This document shows, one piece after another, positions 54,776-62,237 of a stretch of DNA of 64,000 nucleotides. The DNA lies in the NCBI GenBank assembly GCA_017405375.1, contig JAFRAO010000011.1, positions 1 through 64,000 on the forward strand, read 5' to 3'. A model generated the notes under the pieces. It made no database searches, had not been told where the DNA came from, and worked only from the letters and a program-made list of their open reading frames with translations. The translations under genes were made by a program, and so were the position numbers. Position 1 is the stretch's first letter. Every line of letters begins with the position of its first letter. The DNA is from a bacterium (GTDB lineage: Bacteria; Cyanobacteriota; Vampirovibrionia; Gastranaerophilales; Gastranaerophilaceae).

Positions 54776-56298
54776 TGAATTGGTTATCTTTAAATGTTTT
54801 GGTTTTTTCACCGCTTATAATGACATTAATTCTTTTAACTCCAATGTTTTCCGGACATCACATTTTAATTAGAAGAATATCTAAAGGATTTGCAAGTTTA
54901 CATTTTGTATATACGTTGTTATTTTTGGTATTTTTCAATAATGATTTAACATTAAACTATGAAACATCATTAAAACTTTTCGATTTTGATTGGCTAAATT
55001 CTCTTGGAATAACTTTATCTATGGGACTTGATGGTATATCGCTATTGTTTGTTATTTTGTCATCATTTATTATTTTAATTGCGACTATTGCGAGTAAAGG
55101 AATTATTAAATCTAAACAAAGTTTATATTATGCTTTAATTTTTATAGTTGAAACAGCTATTCTTGGAGTTTTTTGTGCACAAGACATGTTTGAATTTTTT
55201 ATGTTTTGGGAATTGGAACTTATTCCTATGTATTTTTTAATCGGTTTGTGGGGAGAAGAATCAACTGCAAAGAAATCTGCTATGAAATTTTTACTTTATA
55301 CTTTTTTCGGAAGTTTGTTTATGCTTTGCGGATTTTTGATGTTGTACAATTTTAATTTTATTTCAACAAATGAATTAACTGCAAATATGAACTTAATTGG
55401 ATTTAATTATGATAATGTACCGTTTTATTTACAAGTATTTGCATCAATACTAATGTTGATAGGGTTTGCGGTAAAAATGCCAATTATACCTTTACATACT
55501 TGGCTGCCTGATGCTCATACAGATGCACCTGCTCCCGTGAGTATTATTTTAGCGGGATTATTGTTAAAAATGGGTGCTTACGGGATTATCAGATTTAATA
55601 TACAAATATTACCTGATGCTTTCTTAATGATGGTGCCATATTTGGTCGTTTTTGCTTTCATCAATATAGTTTTTGCTTCAATAGTAGCATATTATCAAAC
55701 TGATGTAAAAAAAATTATAGCATATTCAAGCATATCGGTTATGGGGATAATTCTGCTGGGTTTATGTTCGTTAAATTTTGTCGGAATTTCAGGTGCAATA
55801 TTTTTAATGATTGCACACGCTGTAATTTCGGCGGGATTATTTTTTATCGTTGGAATTATATACAGGCGCACCGGAACTCGTGAAATTTTACAATTAGGTG
55901 GATTGGCAAAGGTTATGCCAAGGCTTGCAGGATTCACCTTAGTCTTTATCGCTGCAAGTATAGGTATTCCGGGTTTAATTGTATTCGTTGGTGAATTTTT
56001 AGTTTTCTTTGGTGCATTTATATCAACAATATGGAACACTTATTTAATTCAAATCATATCACTTCTTTCTATTACTGTTTTAATTTTTTCTGCATGTTAT
56101 GCTTTGAAATTATTACATGGCGTTTTTTACGGAAATTTATTGGAACGGTGGAAAAAAGTAAATGATATTTTAAATCATGAACTGGTTGTACTTTTGACTT
56201 TGTCGGTTGTTGCGGTTTTGTTTGGAATTATGCCAATGACGATATTAAATATGATAAAGTTGAATGTGCAAAATATACTTATGGCTTTTGGAGGTTAA
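54775..56298 (+). CDS. nuoM: NADH-quinone oxidoreductase subunit M
   Basis: Antiporter-like proton-pumping subunit, 507 aa. MFWELELIPMYFLIGLWG, KMPIIPLHTWLPDAHTDAPAPVSI and LLLKMGAYGIIRFN are the family core. GAGGTG precedes the ATG, which is coupled to the nuoL stop. Confidence 0.95.
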   Translation: MNWLSLNVLVFSPLIMTLILLTPMFSGHHILIRRISKGFASLHFVYTLLFLVFFNNDLTLNYETSLKLFDFDWLNSLGITLSMGLDGISLLFVILSSFIILIATIASKGIIKSKQSLYYALIFIVETAILGVFCAQDMFEFFMFWELELIPMYFLIGLWGEESTAKKSAMKFLLYTFFGSLFMLCGFLMLYNFNFISTNELTANMNLIGFNYDNVPFYLQVFASILMLIGFAVKMPIIPLHTWLPDAHTDAPAPVSIILAGLLLKMGAYGIIRFNIQILPDAFLMMVPYLVVFAFINIVFASIVAYYQTDVKKIIAYSSISVMGIILLGLCSLNFVGISGAIFLMIAHAVISAGLFFIVGIIYRRTGTREILQLGGLAKVMPRLAGFTLVFIAASIGIPGLIVFVGEFLVFFGAFISTIWNTYLIQIISLLSITVLIFSACYALKLLHGVFYGNLLERWKKVNDILNHELVVLLTLSVVAVLFGIMPMTILNMIKLNVQNILMAFGG

Positions 56299-56302
56299 CA
56301 CA

Positions 56303-57745
56303 ATGAATTGGTTATCTGATATTTCAAGTACAATGTTGACAGAATTATTTATAACTCTAACGGTGTTGATTCTTGCAGTATTTTCAATGTTTTATAATGT
56401 TAAATACAACAAAGTTTCAAAATGGATAGCTTTGTGTGGAATTGGTGTTTCATTATTTGCATTGAAATATTTGCAATTAGAACCTATTTATTATGCATTT
56501 AATGATGCAATTTTATCGGATACTTTTACCGTATTTATAAAAGGGCTTATCTTAATTTCATCGTTTTTAATAGTATTACTTTCAAAAAGAAATGCTAAAC
56601 AAAGGTATCACAAAACATTTCAATTTTATGCAATTTTGTTGACAGGAGTTTTAGCTTCATTGTTTATAGTATCTGCAAATGATTTTTTAACATTAACTGT
56701 GGCATTGGAACTTTTAAGTTTTGCAACATATTTTTTAATAGCATACAAAAAGGGCTATTTGTCCAAAGAGGCTTCATTTAAATATTTAGTAACAAATGCT
56801 TTTTCTACTGCTGTTTATCTTATGGGAGTTTCATATTTGTATGGTATTACCGGCAGTTTTAATTTTAGTTCAATTAATAATTATTTTTTACAGCATTCAC
56901 CAACTTTACTTTATGCAATATCAACAATTTTTATAACTTTGGGATTATTTTTCAAATTGGCATTATTGCCTTTTGCAAATTGGATTTTGGATGTGTACGA
57001 AGGTTGTGCAACGTCAATAATCGTATTCATAGCAACAATTCCAAAAATAGCAATGATTGCTGTTTTGGCAAGATTATTAGCATTTTCTTTAAGTTATTCA
57101 TTTGAATTATCGTTAGTTATATTGATTCTATCAGTTTTAACTGCAATTTGGGCGAACATATTGGCTATAAAACAAAAAAATATTTTAAGATTATTAGCTT
57201 GCAGTTCAAGTGCCAATGCTGCATATATGGTTTTCACTTTAACTCTTGTATCTGTGTATAATCTATCTACCGTTTTATTTTATTTAATCACTTATATATT
57301 TATGAATATAGGAGTATTTGCGGCGATTATTGTTTTAGAAAATTCTAATTACAGCTCAAAATTGCATGAATTTAAAGGTTTTGCTTATTCAAACCCTTTA
57401 TTTACGCTTGCGTTTTCTGTATGTATCTTTGGACTTGCTGGTTTTCCGATTACTGCAGGATTTATATCAAAACTCTATTTGTTTTCTGCAATAGTACGTT
57501 CAGGAGCAATATTTATACCGTTTTTGTTAATTTTAATGCTTACAATAGTTGTTTCTTGTTATTATTATACAAACGTTGTAAAATTAATGTTTGAAAAAAA
57601 TGAAACAAATTACAATGAAATTATACATCATAATGCATATTCGCCAATAGTAATATTATACACTTGTGCATTTATTACTATAATTATAGGTATTTGTCCT
57701 GCGACATTAATTGAAATATGCAAATATATAGCTTATAATTTATAA
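56303..57745 (+). CDS. nuoN: NADH-quinone oxidoreductase subunit N
   Basis: Third antiporter-like proton-pumping subunit, 480 aa. LTVALELLSFATYFLIAYKKG, KLALLPFANWILDVYEG and FGLAGFPITAGFISKLYLF are diagnostic. The Pro-His at the typical LPxHxW reads LPFANW, as is common in NuoN. GGAGG at 56290-56294 precedes the ATG. Last gene of the operon; no NuoE, F or G gene follows. Confidence 0.93.
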   Translation: MNWLSDISSTMLTELFITLTVLILAVFSMFYNVKYNKVSKWIALCGIGVSLFALKYLQLEPIYYAFNDAILSDTFTVFIKGLILISSFLIVLLSKRNAKQRYHKTFQFYAILLTGVLASLFIVSANDFLTLTVALELLSFATYFLIAYKKGYLSKEASFKYLVTNAFSTAVYLMGVSYLYGITGSFNFSSINNYFLQHSPTLLYAISTIFITLGLFFKLALLPFANWILDVYEGCATSIIVFIATIPKIAMIAVLARLLAFSLSYSFELSLVILILSVLTAIWANILAIKQKNILRLLACSSSANAAYMVFTLTLVSVYNLSTVLFYLITYIFMNIGVFAAIIVLENSNYSSKLHEFKGFAYSNPLFTLAFSVCIFGLAGFPITAGFISKLYLFSAIVRSGAIFIPFLLILMLTIVVSCYYYTNVVKLMFEKNETNYNEIIHHNAYSPIVILYTCAFITIIIGICPATLIEICKYIAYNL

Positions 57746-57768
57746 TCAAAAAATAAAAGTAAATAAGA

Positions 57769-58074
57769 TTAAAAATCAGTAAAGCTAGGGTGCATTTTTA
57801 TATCATGCTGCAAAAGTGTGCCATCATCATACCCTGGGTCAATATATTGACGTATTTTCCTTAAAACATACTTATAGCCGCCTCTACGGCCTGATTTATA
57901 TTCTTCATTATTCGCCATGGCTTTAACTAAATTGACATGTTCTGTCATTAATTCAGAAAATCCTGAATTTAAAAGATATTCTTTTGAAGATGCTTCTTCT
58001 ACTGTAACTTCCGCAAAAGCTGCACCTGCCATTAAAACGAAAAACGTTGTTAAAATAATTTTCTTTAAATTCAT
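57769..58074 (-). CDS. small secreted protein of unknown function
   Basis: The ATG at 58074 gives a 101-aa protein with a signal peptide (MNLKKIILTTFFVLMAGAAFA, given only as the segment LTTFFVLMAGAAFA) followed by EVTVEEASSKEYL. The mature part is helical and has a basic core (SGRRGGYKYVLRKIRQYIDPG) and ends HPSFTDF. I do not recognise a family. A longer in-frame start at 58110 lacks a good ribosome site. The gene is alone between the convergent nuo operon and ispG. Confidence 0.6.
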   Translation of the reverse strand: MNLKKIILTTFFVLMAGAAFAEVTVEEASSKEYLLNSGFSELMTEHVNLVKAMANNEEYKSGRRGGYKYVLRKIRQYIDPGYDDGTLLQHDIKMHPSFTDF

Positions 58075-58152
58075 AAGTTTAATTACTCCTGTTATGATAA
58101 CATAATACAATATATTTTGAATTTATTCAAATAATATTATTATTTGTTTACA

Positions 58153-59205
58153 TTATAATGATTCTTTAATAATTTTTTCAAGAGAATCCAATAATTCATT
58201 TTCTGCTACACGAGCGACAACTTCACCTTTTTTAAATATATATCCTTCTTTGATACCGCCTGCGATACCAAAATCTGCATGAGAGGCTTCACCGGGTCCG
58301 TTTACGGCACACCCCATTGTTGCGATTGTAATATTCGCATCTAAATTTTTAAATCGCTCTTCAACTTTTTTGGCTAAATCAATTAAATTTATCTGAGTTC
58401 TGCCACAAGTCGGACATGAAATAAAATTAACGCCTCTTTGTCTTAAACCTAATGATTTTAAAATAGCAAAACCTGCGTGAACTTCTTCTATCGGATTTTC
58501 TGTTAAAGAAACACGTATTGTATCACCAATTCCTTGTGATAATAAACTTCCTATTCCGACAGAAGATTTAACTAATCCGCCTTTCAAAGTTCCTGCTTCT
58601 GTCAAGCCGATATGAAGCGGATAATCATATTTTTCTGAAAATAGTTTATATGCATCTATTGTTGTCATAACGTCTGAAGATTTTAAAGAAACCTTAATTA
58701 AATCAAAATCTAAATCTTCAAGAATTTTAATATGACCTTCAGCACTTTTAACCATTTTTTCTGCTAACGAAATATCTAAATCTTTAAGATTTTTTTCTAA
58801 AGAACCCGCATTAATACCTATCCTTATCGGAATATTTTGTTGTTTAGCCAGTTTTACTACTTTTTCGACATTTTCACGTTTGCCAATGTTACCGGGATTT
58901 AATCTCAAAGCAGCAACACCGTTGTTAATTGCCTGAATAGCTAATCTGTAATCAAAATGAATGTCAGCGACAACAGGTATAGGTGAACCCTTAACAATAT
59001 TTTTAAGTGCTTCTGCTGCATCACTGTTTAATACTGCAAGTCTGATTATTTCGCAACCTGCATCAGTCAATTCTTTTATTTGCTGTAAAGTTTGTGTAAC
59101 ATTCCTTGTATCGGTATTACACATTGATTGAACGGAAATTGGAGCATCTTTGCCGATTTTAACATTCCCGATTGAAATCTGTTTTGTTTTTCTTCTTTTT
59201 ATCAT
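58153..59205 (-). CDS. ispG: 4-hydroxy-3-methylbut-2-en-1-yl diphosphate synthase
   Basis: MEP-pathway [4Fe-4S] enzyme (GcpE) that forms HMBPP. VGKDAPISVQSMCNTDT-like KDAPISVQSMCNTDTRN opens the TIM barrel, RLNPGNIG is a core strand, and CPTCGRTQINL plus TMGCAVNGPGEASHAD hold the cluster cysteines and active Glu. The length, 350 aa, is that of the bacterial short form. Electrons come from ferredoxin or flavodoxin. It is divergent from the metallophosphoesterase. Confidence 0.96.
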   Translation of the reverse strand: MIKRRKTKQISIGNVKIGKDAPISVQSMCNTDTRNVTQTLQQIKELTDAGCEIIRLAVLNSDAAEALKNIVKGSPIPVVADIHFDYRLAIQAINNGVAALRLNPGNIGKRENVEKVVKLAKQQNIPIRIGINAGSLEKNLKDLDISLAEKMVKSAEGHIKILEDLDFDLIKVSLKSSDVMTTIDAYKLFSEKYDYPLHIGLTEAGTLKGGLVKSSVGIGSLLSQGIGDTIRVSLTENPIEEVHAGFAILKSLGLRQRGVNFISCPTCGRTQINLIDLAKKVEERFKNLDANITIATMGCAVNGPGEASHADFGIAGGIKEGYIFKKGEVVARVAENELLDSLEKIIKESL

Positions 59206-59243
59206 AAAATAATAATAGCACTAAAACAGAATAAGGGGTAGAT

Positions 59244-59975
59244 ATGAAATTAGCAGTTTTATCAGATATACATGGAAATATGTTTGCATTGAATGCAGTT
59301 TTAGACGATATGAAAAAATACAGTCCTGACAGAATTTTATGTCTTGGAGATTTGGCAATGGCTGGTCCTGAGCCTAACAAAACTATAGATTTTGTTAAAA
59401 CACAAGATTGGACAGTAATTCAGGGTAATACTGATGAAATGATAGCTTATTTTTCACAAGATGTATTTGATAAAGTTTATGCATCAGCACCAATAATGGC
59501 AAATGCTTTAAATTCCGATGTGCAGGAAATTACGTCTGAAAATAAAAAATATCTTAAAAATTTGCCGATAAATAAATGCTTTGAAATTGACGGAATAAAG
59601 GTACTTATGGTGCATGGTTCACCGAGAAAGAATAATGAAAATATATATCCGAATATGAGCATGGAAATTATTGAAGATATGTTTTGTGAAGTTGATGCAG
59701 ATTTAGTATTTTGCGGGCACACTCATATTCCATGCGGGTACCAAACAAATTCAAAAATTACAGTTGTGAATGACGGCAGTGTCGGACGTCCGTTTACTGA
59801 TGATACGAAGGCTTGTTATGTAATTGCGGATATCAATGATGGTAAAATCTTTGTAGAGCATCATTTTGTTGATTATGATAAATCTCAAGCTATGGAAATA
59901 TTAAAGAACAGAAATTTTGAAGGTGCGGAAAAACTTGCTCAAATGTTAATTAATCCTAAAACAAGACACATGTAA
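59244..59975 (+). CDS. calcineurin-like metallophosphoesterase (YfcE-like)
   Basis: Di-metal phosphoesterase, 243 aa. VLSDIHGNMFALNAVL, CLGDLAMAGP, IQGNTDEMI, VHGSPRKNNE and FCGHTHIPC are the five metal-binding blocks of the YfcE/MJ0936 type. Substrates of this group are phosphodiesters or nucleotide-related molecules and are not predictable here. AAGGGGT precedes the ATG. It stands alone between ispG and dnaB. Confidence 0.9.
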   Translation: MKLAVLSDIHGNMFALNAVLDDMKKYSPDRILCLGDLAMAGPEPNKTIDFVKTQDWTVIQGNTDEMIAYFSQDVFDKVYASAPIMANALNSDVQEITSENKKYLKNLPINKCFEIDGIKVLMVHGSPRKNNENIYPNMSMEIIEDMFCEVDADLVFCGHTHIPCGYQTNSKITVVNDGSVGRPFTDDTKACYVIADINDGKIFVEHHFVDYDKSQAMEILKNRNFEGAEKLAQMLINPKTRHM

Positions 59976-60100
59976 TGCTGTGTTATTGTGAATTTAAACT
60001 AACATTTATCTGTTAGCAATTATTGTAATATATTTTCAAAATTTATTTAAATAATTGCTTGAGTATGTTATTCTATTTTTGTAAGGAAGTTGAGAAATTT

Positions 60101-61492
60101 ATGCCGACGAAAAAACAAACTCAAAAAGATATAGATTTAAATTTGATGCCGCAAGATATTCAGGCTGAAGAAGCTGTTCTTGGTGCTATTCTTGTTAATC
60201 CGTCATCTGTTATGACTAAGGTCGTTGAAATTCTAAAGCCGGAGAGTTTCTATAAACCTGCACACAGATATGTTTTTGAAGCGATGTTACAATTATTTAA
60301 TCAAAATCAAATGATTGATATTGTTTCTGTTTCTGATGTTTTGAGCTATTCTTCAAGGCTTGAAATGGTTGGCGGGCGTGCTTTCGTTAATGATTTGGCA
60401 TTCAAAACAGTTACAACTGCTAATGTTGCTTACTATGCAAAAATTATACAAGAAAAAGCAATTAAAAGGGCATTAATAAATGCGGGTTCGGAAATCGTTC
60501 AGTCCGGATATAACGTTGACAATGTTGATACTTCGCTTGAACAAGCAGAAAAATTGATATTTGACATATCATCTCAAAAATCCACTAAAGATTTTGTTCC
60601 TGTCAAGGACGATGTTTTAAATGTTTATAATAAAATTGAATATCGCTATCAGCATAGAGATGAATGTACCGGTGTTCAAACTCACTTTTACGATTTAGAT
60701 ACCATGACGAACGGTCTTCAAAAATCAGACCTGATTATTCTCGCTGCAAGACCTTCTATGGGAAAAACTGCATTCGCTTTAAATATTGTCGCAAATGTTG
60801 CTATGAAATCTAAAGTTCCTGTTGCAATGTTCTCTCTTGAAATGTCCAGAGAACAACTCGTTCAACGTATGATGTGCTCTGAAGCCGAAGTTGATTCTCA
60901 AAGATTAAGAAGTGGTAACATGCAAAGTAAGGATTGGGAAAAACTTATAAATGTAATGAGCGAATTTGCTGAAGCCTCAATTTATATAGATGATACCGCA
61001 GGTTGTACATTGACAGACATAAGAGCAAAATGCAGACGTCTTGCTATGGAAGAAAAAAATTTAGGTCTTGTTGTTATCGACTATTTGCAACTTATTAACA
61101 GTTCAAATGCTAATAATGACAGAAATCAAGAAATATCAGCAATATCAAGAGGCTTAAAAATACTTGCAAGAGAACTAAACGTACCTATTATCGCATTATC
61201 TCAACTTTCCCGTAAAGTAGAAGACAGAGGTGATAAGCGTCCTATGCTTTCAGATTTGCGTGATTCCGGTGCAATCGAACAAGATGCAGATATTGTAATG
61301 TTTATTCATCGTGAAGATTATTATAACAAAGATAAAGAAGAAGACGGTGAAGTCAATAAATCTGCTGATTCTAAGGGTAAATCTGATATTATTATTGCTA
61401 AACAAAGAAATGGCCCTGTCGGTGATATTCAGTTGCTATTTCAGGCTAATATTACAAAATTTAAAAATCCGATTAAAACAGATGTTTTTTAA
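60101..61492 (+). CDS. dnaB: replicative DNA helicase
   Basis: Hexameric helicase that unwinds DNA at the replication fork, 463 aa from the ATG at 60101. The N-terminal domain begins LMPQDIQAEEAVLGAILVNP; the RecA-like motor has ARPSMGKTAFAL (Walker A), FSLEMSREQLVQR, VIDYLQL (Walker B), LSQLSRKVE and RDSGAIEQDADIVMFIHRED. No intein is present. An in-frame ATG at 60065 would add 12 residues; the AAGGAAG at 60081-60088 suits 60101 better. Confidence 0.95.
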   Translation: MPTKKQTQKDIDLNLMPQDIQAEEAVLGAILVNPSSVMTKVVEILKPESFYKPAHRYVFEAMLQLFNQNQMIDIVSVSDVLSYSSRLEMVGGRAFVNDLAFKTVTTANVAYYAKIIQEKAIKRALINAGSEIVQSGYNVDNVDTSLEQAEKLIFDISSQKSTKDFVPVKDDVLNVYNKIEYRYQHRDECTGVQTHFYDLDTMTNGLQKSDLIILAARPSMGKTAFALNIVANVAMKSKVPVAMFSLEMSREQLVQRMMCSEAEVDSQRLRSGNMQSKDWEKLINVMSEFAEASIYIDDTAGCTLTDIRAKCRRLAMEEKNLGLVVIDYLQLINSSNANNDRNQEISAISRGLKILARELNVPIIALSQLSRKVEDRGDKRPMLSDLRDSGAIEQDADIVMFIHREDYYNKDKEEDGEVNKSADSKGKSDIIIAKQRNGPVGDIQLLFQANITKFKNPIKTDVF

Positions 61493-61500
61493 AATAATTA

Positions 61501-61539
61501 GGGGTGCAGTGAAAATAATGCCTGCATCTCTTATTATTT
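61501..61539 (+). terminator. weak terminator after dnaB
   Basis: GGGGTGCAG (61501-61509) pairs with CTGCATCTC (61522-61530), with two G-U pairs, around a 12-base loop. It is followed by TTATTATTT rather than a clean T run. Confidence 0.5.
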
Positions 61540-61551
61540 CGCAATATTAGC

Positions 61552-61579
61552 TTTACAATTTAAATTCTACGTGGATAAT
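61552..61579 (+). promoter_or_regulatory. promoter of the radical SAM gene at 61587, probably leaderless
   Basis: TTTACA (61552-61557) and GATAAT (61574-61579) are spaced by 16 bases; the -10 ends seven bases before the ATG at 61587. No Shine-Dalgarno sequence is present. Confidence 0.5.
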
Positions 61580-61586
61580 AATAGTT

Positions 61587-62210
61587 ATGGATACATATGT
61601 TTACGCAATCGAAGATAATGTCGAAAATATAAGTACATTGTATGTAAATTTGACTAATAATTGCACTAACTCTTGTATTTTTTGTATCAGAAATTTAGTT
61701 GACGAAATAAAAGGTAAAAGAATGTGGCTAGAATCCGAGGATTTTTCAGCCAATAACGTTATAGCTCAATTTGACATGTATAACAAGCCTGATGAAGTTG
61801 TTTTCTGCGGATATGGTGAATCCTTAATGAAATTTGATTTATTAAAAGAAATCGCAACATACGTAAAAAAACAAAATATTAAAACCAGAATTAACACAAA
61901 CGGTATTGGAAATGTAATTAATAAAAGAGATATTGTTCCTGAACTTGCCGATATAATTGATGAAGTTTCTATCAGTTTGAATGCTCCAAACAAAGAACAA
62001 TATAACCTAATTTCAAGACCAAAATACGAAAATGCATATGATGCAATGCTTGACTTTGCAAAAAAATGCGTTGAAAATAATATAAAAACAACATTAACAG
62101 TTGTTGATGAATATCCTGATTACAAACTTGATATTCCAAAATGCAAAGAAATAGCCGATAAAATCGGTGCAGGTTTCAAAATCAGAAAATGGTTAAATAA
62201 CGGATATTAG
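61587..62210 (+). CDS. radical SAM protein, TatD-associated type (TIGR04038-like)
   Basis: Compact radical SAM enzyme of 207 aa. The CX3CX2C motif is CTNSCIFC near residues 28-35, followed by IRNLVDEIKGKRMWLE, a stretch I associate with radical SAM proteins encoded beside TatD DNases. VVFCGYGESLMKFD is the SAM-binding GGE-like motif, and RINTNGIGNVINKRD follows. There is no SPASM domain. No tatD is adjacent here. The substrate is unknown; RNA or cofactor modification is possible. Apparent leaderless start. Confidence 0.8.
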   Translation: MDTYVYAIEDNVENISTLYVNLTNNCTNSCIFCIRNLVDEIKGKRMWLESEDFSANNVIAQFDMYNKPDEVVFCGYGESLMKFDLLKEIATYVKKQNIKTRINTNGIGNVINKRDIVPELADIIDEVSISLNAPNKEQYNLISRPKYENAYDAMLDFAKKCVENNIKTTLTVVDEYPDYKLDIPKCKEIADKIGAGFKIRKWLNNGY

Positions 62211-62237
62211 CATATAGAAAAAGGAAAGGAAAAAACA

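Noticed and set aside
55695..56039. 114-aa frame antisense to nuoM
   Set aside because: Lies within conserved nuoM helices and has no start signals of its own.
60016..60058. Inverted repeats GCAATTATT/AATAATTGC and CTAACA/TGTTAG before dnaB
   Set aside because: AT-rich and widely spaced, without a T run; too likely by chance to call an operator or terminator.
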